Below are positions 7,715 to 14,713 of a stretch of DNA of 35,890 bases, piece after piece. Within the stretch, counting starts at the first letter, position 1. Each line of letters starts with the position of its first letter. Below the pieces are notes generated by a model. That model had not been told where the DNA came from, did no database searches, and saw only the letters and a program-made list of their open reading frames with translations. Both the position numbers and the translations under genes were made by a program. Location: contig KE354153.1 in NCBI GenBank assembly GCA_000415505.1, forward strand, positions 1 to 35,890, given 5' to 3'. The stretch comes from Streptomyces afghaniensis 772 (lineage in GTDB: Bacteria; Actinomycetota; Actinomycetes; Streptomycetales; Streptomycetaceae).

Positions 7715-8272
7715 TCAGCTCGCGCGGTGCCTACCTGCTTCAAGCATCCGGAGGGCCTCCACCGCAGTGGCGCCATGGTCCCGCATGGCCGCTTCGGCCG
7801 CGGTCGGGTCCTTGGCGATCATCGCCTCGATGATCCGCTGGTGCCGGGGCAGCGACACACGGGCCCGTCCCGGCATCAGGGAGAGCACGGAGTGGTGCCG
7901 CACCACCTGGGCCCGCAGCCGTTCGAGAACCTGGTCGGCCGTCTCGTGGCCGGCGATGTCGCGCACACAGCGGTGCAGACGGGCGTTGAGGTCGCTGTAC
8001 GTCATCAGTTCGCCGTCGGCGACCGCCCTAGCCATGCTCGCGCCGATGCCACGCAGTTGTTCGGCCTGCGCCCGGCCGACCCGCTCCGTCGTACGAGCGG
8101 CGATCAGCCCCTCCACCGCCAGCAGCCGGAGTGCCGACCTGACGTCGGCGGGGCCGGCGCCGAACCGTTCGCAGAGGTCCGCCTCGATCAGGTGCTGTCG
8201 CGGCAGGTACTCACCGCTCAGGAGCGCGCCCCGGACCGCACCGGTGACGTCGGTTTCCACAGGAAGGCTCAC
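7715..8272 (-). CDS. GntR-family (FCD) regulator, apparently shortened
   Basis: A 185-residue regulator. The winged-helix part is seen in LLSGEYLPRQHLIEADLCER and PADVRSALRLLAVEGLI; the C-terminal part has FCD features such as DLNARLHRC, VVRHHSVL and PRHQRIIEAM, whose histidines normally bind metal. Typical relatives are 210-230 residues. Here GLI runs straight into AARTTERVGRAQAEQLRG, so about 30 residues covering the DNA-binding wing and first FCD helix look to be missing in frame. It lies 45 bases downstream of the aldolase gene, same strand, and probably forms an operon with it. It is the obvious candidate regulator of both the aldolase and the divergent ring-cleavage operon. Start is GTG; a GGAGG lies 13 bases upstream, rather far. 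Whether it still works is open. Confidence 0.75.
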   Translation of the reverse strand: MSLPVETDVTGAVRGALLSGEYLPRQHLIEADLCERFGAGPADVRSALRLLAVEGLIAARTTERVGRAQAEQLRGIGASMARAVADGELMTYSDLNARLHRCVRDIAGHETADQVLERLRAQVVRHHSVLSLMPGRARVSLPRHQRIIEAMIAKDPTAAEAAMRDHGATAVEALRMLEAGRHRAS

Positions 8273-8317
8273 GGTGCTCAGTCGCCCTCCACAACACGTT
8301 CACGGCGGGGAATTCGG

Positions 8318-9001
8318 TCAGTCCTGATAGACCACGCCCAGGTCGGCGAGCCTGGCGCGCAGTCCGTAGTGGTCGACGCCCAGCGTCCCGGAGCGCAGGA
8401 CCTCGCGGGTGGCCGCCTCCTTGGCGAGCCGCTTCTCCGCGAGCTCGGCCGCCTCGTCCGCCTCCGCGAGGGGCACCACGACCACACCGTCGTCGTCGGC
8501 GACGACGACATCGCCAGGGGAAACGGTCACCCCGCCGAGCGCCACGGGAACGTTGACCGAACCCGGGGAGGCCTTCACCGTGCCCTGGGCGGACACCGAA
8601 CGGGCCCAGACATGGAAGCCCATGTCCCGCAGTTCGGCGGTGTCGCGTACACCGGCCCCCGTGACCAGGCCGATGACGCCCCGGGCGGCGAGGGACGTCG
8701 CCAGCAGTTCGCCGAACATCCCGTCCGTGGACGGCGAGGTCGTGGTCACCACGAGGACGTCACCGGGCCGGCAGACCTCGACGGCGGCATGGATCATCAG
8801 GTTGTCTCCCGGGTGGGAGCTCACCGTCACCGCGGGGCCCGCCATACGCACGTTCCGCTGGTTGGGCCGCAGGCCGGTCCCCGCGAAGCCGCGGCGGCCG
8901 ATGGCCTCGTGGACCGTGGACACCCCCGCCTCGGCGAGCCGGGCGACGACATCGGCGGCAGGCCGGTCGATGTTCCTCACGACGACATGACGGTTCGGCA
9001 T
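8318..9001 (-). CDS. 4-carboxy-4-hydroxy-2-oxoadipate aldolase (LigK/GalC/ProA type)
   Basis: A 227-residue RraA-fold protein. Length and long matching stretches equal those of class II CHA/HMG aldolases: HPGDNLMIHAAVE, TDGMFGELLATS, GAGVRDTAELRDMGF (R119 and D120, the usual substrate- and metal-binding pair), GTVKASPGSVNVPV and PGDVVVADDDGVVVVP. These enzymes split 4-carboxy-4-hydroxy-2-oxoadipate into pyruvate and oxaloacetate with a divalent metal, the last step of protocatechuate 4,5-cleavage and of gallate breakdown; many also decarboxylate oxaloacetate. ATG follows GGAGGA. The divergent gene encodes the hydratase that makes its substrate, which supports the aldolase call over the RNase-inhibitor RraA role. 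The gntR gene follows. Confidence 0.87.
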   Translation of the reverse strand: MPNRHVVVRNIDRPAADVVARLAEAGVSTVHEAIGRRGFAGTGLRPNQRNVRMAGPAVTVSSHPGDNLMIHAAVEVCRPGDVLVVTTTSPSTDGMFGELLATSLAARGVIGLVTGAGVRDTAELRDMGFHVWARSVSAQGTVKASPGSVNVPVALGGVTVSPGDVVVADDDGVVVVPLAEADEAAELAEKRLAKEAATREVLRSGTLGVDHYGLRARLADLGVVYQD

Positions 9002-9195
9002 GTTTCCTCCGGGCTGTGCCAGGGCTGGTGTCAGGAGAATTCACGAAGACAACACTATTGTCAACAGAAATGCTGGCTATACGGTGACATCGATTGACTT
9101 GACCTCTTTCGTCCCGTCTTCTCTTCGTCACATACGCACAGGGGCAAGGGACTTCGCATCACGTCGCCCACCCCACTCGATCTCAAGGAGTCCTG
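9002..9195. promoter_or_regulatory. divergent promoter region of the aldolase and ring-cleavage units
   Basis: A 194-base, relatively AT-rich gap. It holds the inverted repeat GACAA-cacta-TTGTC at 9048-9062. On the minus strand a TTGACA (complement of 9060-9065) overlaps the repeat and has AATTCT 17 bases further along (toward the aldolase), a possible promoter. On the plus strand TTGTCA at 9058 and TATACG at 9078 are too close for a good match. FCD-type GntR proteins often bind TTGTC/GACAA half-sites, so the adjacent gntR product may act here. Confidence 0.5.
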
Positions 9196-9945
9196 ATGAC
9201 CTCCCACACCTCCACTCCGTCCGAAGGGTCGCTGCTGGTGATCAGCGCGCACGCGGGCGACTTCGTCTGGCGGGCCGGTGGCGCCATAGCCCTCGCCGCC
9301 GAACGCGGTCAGCGCGCAAAGGTGTTGTGCCTGAGCTTTGGTGAGCGCGGCGAGTCCGCCCGTGCCTGGCGGGACGGTCTCGCCCTGGACGAGATCAAGG
9401 CGCTGCGCCGCACCGAGGCAACGAACGCCGCGGCCGCCCTGGGTGCAGAGATCGAGTTCCTGGACGCCGGGGACTACCCGCTGCTGGAGACACCGGAGTT
9501 GGTGGACCGCATCGTGCGCGTGTACCGGGAGGTGGACCCCGCGGTCGTCCTCACCCACACCCTTGCCGACCCCTACAACGGCGACCATCCGGCCGCCGCC
9601 CGCATGGCGCTCCAGGCACGCGTACTGGCCCAGGCGGTCGGCTACGACGCGCCCGGCGAACCGCTCGGCGCTCCCCCGGTGTTCTTCTTCGAGCCGCACC
9701 AGCCGGAGCAGTGCGACTTCAAGCCGAACGTCCTGCTGGACATCACCCCGGTCTTCGACAAGAAGCGCAAGGCCATGGAGTGCCTGGCCGCCCAGCAGCA
9801 CATGTGGGACTACTACACCGACCTCGCCAAGCGGCGCGGCGTCCAGCTGAAGCGCAACGCCGGCCCCAACCTCGGCCTCTCGCACGGAACCATGGGAGAG
9901 GCGTACGTGCGGCTCTACCCGCAGACGACGGGTGTTCTGGCGTGA
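9196..9945 (+). CDS. galB: 4-oxalomesaconate hydratase, GalB type (PIG-L family)
   Basis: A 249-residue member of the zinc-dependent PIG-L/LmbE family. Instead of the usual AHPDD it has SAHAGDFVWRAGGA (H19, D22), the variant characteristic of the GalB branch, followed by LSFGERGESARAW, THTLADPYNGDHPAAAR (H121, H131 as probable metal ligands) and QQHMWDYYTDLAKRRG. GalB hydrates 4-oxalomesaconate to 4-carboxy-4-hydroxy-2-oxoadipate in Pseudomonas putida gallate catabolism. Here the divergent neighbour encodes the aldolase that consumes this product, and LigAB-like subunits lie in the same rightward unit. AAGGAG precedes the ATG with good spacing. Its stop overlaps the next gene's GTG. The main alternative, a deacetylase of mycothiol or similar type, is less likely given the motif and context. 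Confidence 0.85.
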   Translation: MTSHTSTPSEGSLLVISAHAGDFVWRAGGAIALAAERGQRAKVLCLSFGERGESARAWRDGLALDEIKALRRTEATNAAAALGAEIEFLDAGDYPLLETPELVDRIVRVYREVDPAVVLTHTLADPYNGDHPAAARMALQARVLAQAVGYDAPGEPLGAPPVFFFEPHQPEQCDFKPNVLLDITPVFDKKRKAMECLAAQQHMWDYYTDLAKRRGVQLKRNAGPNLGLSHGTMGEAYVRLYPQTTGVLA

Positions 9946-10280
9946 CGGCACAGGGCGGGACGGGTGTCCGTGGGGCTACGCACATCTGGGTTCCCTTCCG
10001 GGACACGTGCCTTTACGTGCAGTTCGCGGACGAACCCGACGGGGCGAACGGACCGGCCCCGACGTACGACCGCCTGAGCCTGTTGGCCGATGCTGTCGCC
10101 GAGGACGCGCTGACACGCGACGACCGCTACGGCGTACCGATGTGGCGCACCGACGTCCGACAGCTGCACGCCGTCGTGGAGGCCCTCTGGAACGAGGACG
10201 ACCGCCAGGTGCGGATCCATCTCGACCAGGCTCCGCGGCCCGACGGGCGTGCCGGGACACCCGGCCCGCGCGACGGATGA
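9942..10280 (+). CDS. small protein of unknown function, coupled to galB
   Basis: A 112-residue protein starting at a GTG that overlaps the galB stop (GTGA), so translation is probably coupled. No family is recognised. It begins with THIWVPFRDTCLYVQFAD, is acidic in the middle (AEDALTRDDRYG), has WRTDVRQLHAVVEALW, predicted helical, and ends in a proline/glycine-rich tail. There is no signal peptide, membrane segment or cysteine cluster. Position between the hydratase and the oxygenase genes suggests a role in the ring-cleavage pathway, for example as a small auxiliary subunit, tautomerase or chaperone, but nothing in the sequence decides this. The reading frame keeps strong third-position GC, supporting a real gene. 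Confidence 0.65.
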   Translation: MTAQGGTGVRGATHIWVPFRDTCLYVQFADEPDGANGPAPTYDRLSLLADAVAEDALTRDDRYGVPMWRTDVRQLHAVVEALWNEDDRQVRIHLDQAPRPDGRAGTPGPRDG

Positions 10281-10424
10281 CGTAGTCGGGGCCACGACCA
10301 TGCGCCGCCCCGGTCCGGTCATTCGAGCGATGACCTGGGCATTGTCCGCTGGCTAGCGTCGATCGTGGCGCCGCCGACCGCGGCCGGAGCGATCCCTGCC
10401 GACCGTACCGAGGAGATGACGAAC

Positions 10425-11462
10425 GTGACGAGCCCCCCAGCCGCCGCCCCGGACACGCACGCCCTCGGTTTCGCCGAGGCCGGAACGCCGTCCGTCGCCC
10501 TGCGCGGCACCGAGTTCGAAGGCACCGCCACCGTAGTGGCCCGCCAGACGGTGGCGGACGGTGTCGTGTCGCTGGAACTCGCGGCGAGCTCCGGCGAACC
10601 GCTGCCGTCCTGGCAGCCGGGAGCACACATCGACGTCGTCCTGCCCACGGGCGTCACCCGGCAGTACTCGCTCTGCGGCCCGGTGAAGGACACGGCCCGC
10701 TGGCGCGTGGCGGTGCTCCGAGAGTCCGACGGACGCGGCGGATCGCAGTGGATCCACGACCACCTCGTGGAGGGCGGCGAACTCCGGGTGCGCGGCCCGC
10801 GCAACAACTTCCCGTTGCGGCCGGCGGGCCGGTACCTGTTCGTCGGCGGCGGCATCGGCATCACCCCCCTGCTCCCGATGATCGCCGAGGCCGAGGCGGC
10901 GGGCGCCGAGTGGTCCCTGCTCTACGGGGGCCGCACGCGCGCGTCCATGGCGTTCCTGCCCGAACTGGAGGGCTACGGCGAGCGCGTGACCGTACGTCCG
11001 CAGGACCAGTACGGTCTGCTCGACCTCGCCGGTTTCCTCGGCGATCCCGACCCGTCCGCCCTGGTGTACTGCTGCGGCCCCGCGGGGCTCATCGACGCGG
11101 TCGAGGCACACTGCGCCGGCTGGCCGACCGGAGCGCTGAACGTCGAGCGGTTCGCCGCGGCGGCCGTGCGACAGCCGGCGGACGATGAGGCCGAGCAGCC
11201 GATCGAGGTGGAACTGCGGGCGTCCGGGACGACGCTGACCGTGCCGCCCGGGCTGTCGGTCCTCAAGGCCGTGGAGCAGGCGGGCGTCCCTGTCCTGTCG
11301 TCCTGCGAGGAAGGCATCTGCGGCTCGTGCGAGACCTCCGTCCTGGAGGGCGAGGTCGACCACCGCGACTCACTGCTCACCGACGACGAGCGGGCAGCGA
11401 ACGACACGATGCTGATCTGCGTCTCCCGCGCGCGGGGCCGACGCCTCGTCCTGGATCTCTGA
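10425..11462 (+). CDS. VanB-type oxidoreductase: FAD, NAD and plant-type [2Fe-2S] domains
   Basis: 345 residues from a GTG that sits nine bases after GAGGAG; an ATG at 10416 is too close to that site and a GTG at 10365 has none. The order is that of phthalate-dioxygenase-reductase/VanB proteins: flavin site RQYSLCG (~79-85), NAD site LFVGGGIGITPLLPM (~138-152), CCGPAGLIDAV, then a C-terminal ferredoxin with C294-x4-C299-x2-C302-x29-C332. It carries electrons from NAD(P)H to the Rieske oxygenase encoded next, 60 bases downstream. A 144-base gap after the small unknown gene could hold an additional promoter. The assignment to a one-protein reductase of a two-component Rieske system is secure. 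Confidence 0.92.
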   Translation: MTSPPAAAPDTHALGFAEAGTPSVALRGTEFEGTATVVARQTVADGVVSLELAASSGEPLPSWQPGAHIDVVLPTGVTRQYSLCGPVKDTARWRVAVLRESDGRGGSQWIHDHLVEGGELRVRGPRNNFPLRPAGRYLFVGGGIGITPLLPMIAEAEAAGAEWSLLYGGRTRASMAFLPELEGYGERVTVRPQDQYGLLDLAGFLGDPDPSALVYCCGPAGLIDAVEAHCAGWPTGALNVERFAAAAVRQPADDEAEQPIEVELRASGTTLTVPPGLSVLKAVEQAGVPVLSSCEEGICGSCETSVLEGEVDHRDSLLTDDERAANDTMLICVSRARGRRLVLDL

Positions 11463-11522
11463 TACTTCGTCAATTCGACAGGCGGACTGCCCCGTTGGGC
11501 CGACGTCAAAGGAAGGACCGCC

Positions 11523-12569
11523 ATGACACTGACACAGCACGTGCGCAACGGCTGGTACCTGGGAGCCTGGTCCGACGAGATCGGCCGAACCCTCAAGCAG
11601 CGCTGGATCACGGACCTCCCGGTCTGCTTCTACCGACTGCCCGACCAGACCGTCACGGCCGTCGAGGACCGCTGCCCCCACCGCAAGTACCCGCTGTCGC
11701 TGGGCCACCTCGACGACGACGGAACCCTCCAGTGCGACTACCACGGCTACCGCTTCGACGGCCAGGGCCTGTGCGTCGGGGTCGCCGAGCAGGCCGACAG
11801 GCCCAAGGCGGCACTGCGCCGCTTCCCCCTGGTCGAGCGGGACGGCGCCATATGGATCTGGCCCGGAGACCCCGAACTGGCCGACGAGAGCCTCCTGCCC
11901 GACACCTCGTGGCTGACCGACCCGAACTGGACCCATGTGCACGGGGTCGTCCCGCTGAAGGCCCGGCACCTGCTGCTCCTGGAGAACCTGCTCGACCTCA
12001 CCCACGAGACGTTCCTGCACCCGAGCAGCATCGGCAACGCCGCCGTCGCCGCGACCCCGATCGACGTGACGGTGGACGGCGACCGGGTCGGCTTCAGCCG
12101 CCGCATGATCGGCATCGAGGCGCCGCCGTTCTACGAGAAGTCCTGCGGACTGACCTCTCCGGTGGACCGCTGGCAGGACGGCGACTTCTACCCGCCGGGC
12201 ATCTTCGTCCTCAACATCCGCGTCGCGGCAACCGGCACCGAGGAGCCGGACGGCTTCCACATGAAGGTGCTGTACGGGATGACGCCGGGGCGCGGCAACG
12301 AGACGCACGACTTCTACGCGCTCGGCCGCGACTACCTCATCGACGACCAGGAGCTCACGAAGTTCCAGCACGAGCAGCAACTGGCCGTGATGCAGGAGGA
12401 CGTCGACGCCCTGGAGGCGCAGGAGATCATGTACGCCACCGACCCGGGCGGCACCGCCGAGTCCAGCATCAAGTCCGACCTCGCCGCACTCCGCGGACGC
12501 CGGGCGGTGGCGAAGATGCTCACCCGCGAACAGCAGGCCGGCGGCACGCGGCCCCGGGCGTCCGCATGA
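11523..12569 (+). CDS. VanA-type Rieske oxygenase, terminal component
   Basis: 348 residues, ATG preceded by GGAAGGA. The Rieske cluster ligands are C51-x-H53 (CPHRKYPLSLGH) and C71-x2-H74 (CDYHGYRF). The catalytic mononuclear iron site shows in ENLLDLTHETFLH (D158, H161, H166). Length and pattern fit the VanA branch (vanillate/syringate-type O-demethylases, toluenesulfonate methyl-monooxygenase) and related phthalate-type single-subunit oxygenases. With the VanB-like partner it would attack an aromatic acid before ring cleavage. O-demethylation giving protocatechuate, 3-O-methylgallate or gallate fits the LigAB and GalB genes; a dihydroxylation followed by the SDR is the alternative. Its stop overlaps the next ATG by four bases (ATGA). 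Confidence 0.9.
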   Translation: MTLTQHVRNGWYLGAWSDEIGRTLKQRWITDLPVCFYRLPDQTVTAVEDRCPHRKYPLSLGHLDDDGTLQCDYHGYRFDGQGLCVGVAEQADRPKAALRRFPLVERDGAIWIWPGDPELADESLLPDTSWLTDPNWTHVHGVVPLKARHLLLLENLLDLTHETFLHPSSIGNAAVAATPIDVTVDGDRVGFSRRMIGIEAPPFYEKSCGLTSPVDRWQDGDFYPPGIFVLNIRVAATGTEEPDGFHMKVLYGMTPGRGNETHDFYALGRDYLIDDQELTKFQHEQQLAVMQEDVDALEAQEIMYATDPGGTAESSIKSDLAALRGRRAVAKMLTREQQAGGTRPRASA

Positions 12570-13282
12570 GCGGCCGCCACGTCTTCGTACTGCTCCACGG
12601 AGCCTGGCACGGCGGCTGGGTGTGGCAGCGTGTCGCCCCGCTGCTGCGCGCGGCCGGACACGAGGTGCACACCCCCACGTTGACCGGGGTGAGTGACCGC
12701 GCCCATCTGCTGAGCCCGCAGATCGGTCTCGGCACGCACGTCGAGGACGTGGTGGCGCTGATCGAGGCCCATGACGCCCGGGATGTCGTGCTCGTCGGCC
12801 ACAGTTACGCGGGCCAGGTCGTCACCGGCGTCGCGGACCGGATCCCGGACCGGCTTGCGAAGCGGGTCCACCTCGACGCCTTCGTCGGCGACGACGGTGA
12901 CGCGGCGATCGATCTGCTGCCCGACCGCATCGCCGGGCACTACCGGGAGTCCGTGGCCGGCCCCGGGTTCGGCTGGCTCATCCCGGTGCGTTCGCTGAGC
13001 GTGCTCGGCGTCGAGGACCAGGCGGACCTCGACTGGCTCGGCCCGCGGCTGACCCCGCACCCGTGGCTGACCTACACCGAGCCACTGCGGCTGACCGGCA
13101 AGGCCGACCAGGTCCCCGGCGCCTTCGTCGAGTGCACCGACTGGATGCGGGTGTTCACCCCGCACGCCGGGCGCGCCGCCGCCCGCGGCTGGCCGGTCCA
13201 CGAAATCACCACCGGACACGAAGCGATGGTCACCGCCCCCGGCCGACTCGCCGAACTGCTGCTGGAGATCGCGGCAGCCTGA
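12566..13282 (+). CDS. alpha/beta hydrolase, methyl-esterase-like
   Basis: 238 residues, ATG overlapping the oxygenase stop. The oxyanion-hole motif LLHGAWHGGWVW (~9-20), nucleophile GHSYAG (S80), a probable acid at D192 (CTDWMRVF) and TGHEAM (H218) complete the triad. The N-terminal pattern resembles the salicylate/methyl-esterase group of small hydrolases (plant MES proteins and bacterial EstC-like enzymes). In this operon it could hydrolyse the methyl ester left when a 3-O-methylgallate ring is opened, or open the lactone 2-pyrone-4,6-dicarboxylate in place of the missing LigI. Fold and triad are clear. The substrate is inferred from neighbours only. Confidence 0.85.
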   Translation: MSGRHVFVLLHGAWHGGWVWQRVAPLLRAAGHEVHTPTLTGVSDRAHLLSPQIGLGTHVEDVVALIEAHDARDVVLVGHSYAGQVVTGVADRIPDRLAKRVHLDAFVGDDGDAAIDLLPDRIAGHYRESVAGPGFGWLIPVRSLSVLGVEDQADLDWLGPRLTPHPWLTYTEPLRLTGKADQVPGAFVECTDWMRVFTPHAGRAAARGWPVHEITTGHEAMVTAPGRLAELLLEIAAA

Positions 13283-13302
13283 CCCCGTGAAGGACATCCC
13301 CC

Positions 13303-13584
13303 GTGGAATTCCTCGTCCGCACCGAGAACACCTTGCCCCCGGACACCCCCGACGACGTACGCGAGGAGCTGCGCAAGGGTGAGCGCGAACGGGCCATGCA
13401 ACTCAGGGAGGCCGGCATCCTCAAGCGGCTGTGGCGGGTGCCTGGCCGGAACGCGACCATCGGCCTGTACGAGGCGGCCGACCCGGCACAGCTGCACGAC
13501 GCGCTGGTCTCCCTGCCGATGTGGAAGTGGATGGACATCACCGTCGAGGCACTCGCCACCCATCCGCAGGAGAAGGCACCATGA
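13303..13584 (+). CDS. muconolactone-isomerase-like small protein
   Basis: 93 residues, close to the length of CatC. It begins EFLVRTENTLPPD and continues with AMQLREAGILKRLWRVPGR, NATIGLYEAADPAQLHDAL and SLPMWKWMDITVEAL, the arrangement of the ferredoxin-like muconolactone delta-isomerase family (CatC: MLFHVRMDV..., R-x-G...LWRxxG, LPL). No cis,cis-muconate pathway genes (catA, catB) are nearby, so muconolactone is an unlikely substrate. A double-bond shift or tautomerisation of the ring-cleavage product, such as 4-oxalomesaconate keto-enol or cis-trans isomerisation, would fill a gap in the pathway. The GTG start follows AGGA. The stop overlaps the next ATG (ATGA), so it is tightly coupled to the SDR gene. 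Confidence 0.8.
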   Translation: MEFLVRTENTLPPDTPDDVREELRKGERERAMQLREAGILKRLWRVPGRNATIGLYEAADPAQLHDALVSLPMWKWMDITVEALATHPQEKAP

Positions 13585-14324
13585 CCGGCCCGGCGAACCG
13601 CAGCCCCCGGGTCGCCGTGGTCACGGGCGCCGCCGGCGGCCTGGGGCTCGCCATCGCCCGCAGACTGGCCGGGGACGGTTTCACGGTCGCCGCCCTCGAC
13701 GTCGACGAACCCGACGACACCAGCTCGATCCCGGGCGGCCGGGCCTGGCGTTGCGACGTCGGGGACCCGGCCGCGACCCGCCAGACCGTATCCGAGATCG
13801 CCGAGGCGTACGGCGGGGTCGACGTCCTCGTCAACAACGCCGGCCTGCTCTCCGGCCGGGCGCCGCTGCTGGAGACGACCCCGGAGGAGATGCACCGCTT
13901 CTTCGCCGTCAACGCCGTCGGCCCGCTGCTCATGGCGCAGGCGTGCGCGCCCTGGCTGCGCAAGAGCCCGTACCGCGGCCGGATCATCAATGTCGCCTCC
14001 CGCACCTTCTTCACGGGGCCCCCGGGCCAGATCGCCTACGTCGCGAGCAAGGGCGCGCTCATCGGGATGACCCGGGTGATGGCACGCGAACTGGGCGAGC
14101 ACCGGATCACGGTCAACGCGGTGGCGCCCGCGCAGGTGGCCACCCCGGGCACCCGGGCGCACTCCGGCGACGAGGTGTTCGCCGCGACCATGAGCCGGCA
14201 GGCGATCAAGGAGTTCGTCACCCCGGAGCAGTTCGCGGGGCTGGTCTCCTATCTCGCCTCGCCGGACGCGGTCATGGTCACCGGCCAGACGTTCGTCTGC
14301 GACGGCGGCGGGCTCCTGCACTGA
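13581..14324 (+). CDS. short-chain dehydrogenase in the ring-cleavage operon
   Basis: 247 residues. Motifs: VTGAAGGLGLAIAR (cofactor loop), ALDVDEPD (Asp favouring NAD), VNNAGLL, the active-site Ser in INVASRTFF, and the Tyr-x3-Lys in IAYVASKGAL; the C-terminus TGQTFVCDGGGLLH is standard. Two roles are possible. It may be a dihydrodiol dehydrogenase acting after a Rieske dioxygenation, or it may oxidise the cyclic hemiacetal of 4-carboxy-2-hydroxymuconate semialdehyde to 2-pyrone-4,6-dicarboxylate. The latter is normally done by LigC, a Gfo/Idh/MocA-type enzyme that is absent here. The overlap with the isomerase-like gene and the 32-base gap to ligA mark it as part of the operon. Substrate not determined. 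Confidence 0.87.
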   Translation: MTGPANRSPRVAVVTGAAGGLGLAIARRLAGDGFTVAALDVDEPDDTSSIPGGRAWRCDVGDPAATRQTVSEIAEAYGGVDVLVNNAGLLSGRAPLLETTPEEMHRFFAVNAVGPLLMAQACAPWLRKSPYRGRIINVASRTFFTGPPGQIAYVASKGALIGMTRVMARELGEHRITVNAVAPAQVATPGTRAHSGDEVFAATMSRQAIKEFVTPEQFAGLVSYLASPDAVMVTGQTFVCDGGGLLH

Positions 14325-14356
14325 CCGTCATCCACACCGGAGAGGAGAAGAACAGC

Positions 14357-14713
14357 ATGTCCAGCACCACACCCCGGGTCCCCGGCACCTATGTCTTCGA
14401 CGCCGCGGAGAACCGCCGCGGCCGAGCGTTGAACCGGCTCTGCGGGTCCCTCAAGGACGCCGAGAACCGGGAGAGGTTCAAAGCCGACGAAGCCGCGTAC
14501 TGCGAGACGTACGGGCTCACGGCCGAGCAGCGCGACGCCGTTCTGCGGCGGGACTGGAACCGGATGATGGAGCTGGGCGGTTCCATCTTCTACGTCTTCA
14601 AGCTCGCCATGGTCGACCAGAAGTCCATGCAGTACCTCGGCGGGGTCTTCACCGGCATGACCACCGAGGAGTTCGCGCAGGCGCTGAAAGCGGGAGGGCG
14701 GAACTTTGGCTGA
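14357..14713 (+). CDS. extradiol dioxygenase alpha subunit, LigA-like
   Basis: 118 residues. VPGTYVFDAAENRRGRALN, ENRERFKADEAAYCETYGL, MELGGSIFYVFKLA and TGMTTEEFAQAL match the small alpha subunit of protocatechuate 4,5-dioxygenase, which caps the active site of the catalytic beta subunit. Length is close to Sphingobium LigA. The ATG follows GAGGAGAAG. The next gene, the beta subunit, starts eight bases inside this one, which secures equal synthesis of the two chains. Because LigAB-type enzymes act on protocatechuate, gallate and 3-O-methylgallate to different degrees, the exact substrate stays open. Confidence 0.92.
   Translation: MSSTTPRVPGTYVFDAAENRRGRALNRLCGSLKDAENRERFKADEAAYCETYGLTAEQRDAVLRRDWNRMMELGGSIFYVFKLAMVDQKSMQYLGGVFTGMTTEEFAQALKAGGRNFG

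Noticed and set aside
8318-9001. Calling the aldolase a regulator of RNase E (RraA)
   Set aside because: Length, PGDN and GVRD motifs and the divergent GalB gene fit CHA aldolases; the RraA role belongs to shorter enterobacterial proteins.
7226-9097. 623-codon plus-strand open frame spanning the end of the synthetase and the GntR and aldolase genes
   Set aside because: It overlaps three well-supported genes in the wrong frame or strand and shows no domain. It is a composition artefact.
11523-12569. Terephthalate or phthalate dioxygenase cluster
   Set aside because: No dihydrodiol-carboxylate dehydrogenase of the TphB or PhtB type, no decarboxylase and no phthalate transporter were seen. The possibility is kept only as an alternative for the Rieske/SDR pair.
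13303-13584. Assignment of the CatC-like gene to the beta-ketoadipate pathway
   Set aside because: No catechol 1,2-dioxygenase or muconate cycloisomerase gene is nearby, and the operon encodes extradiol cleavage.
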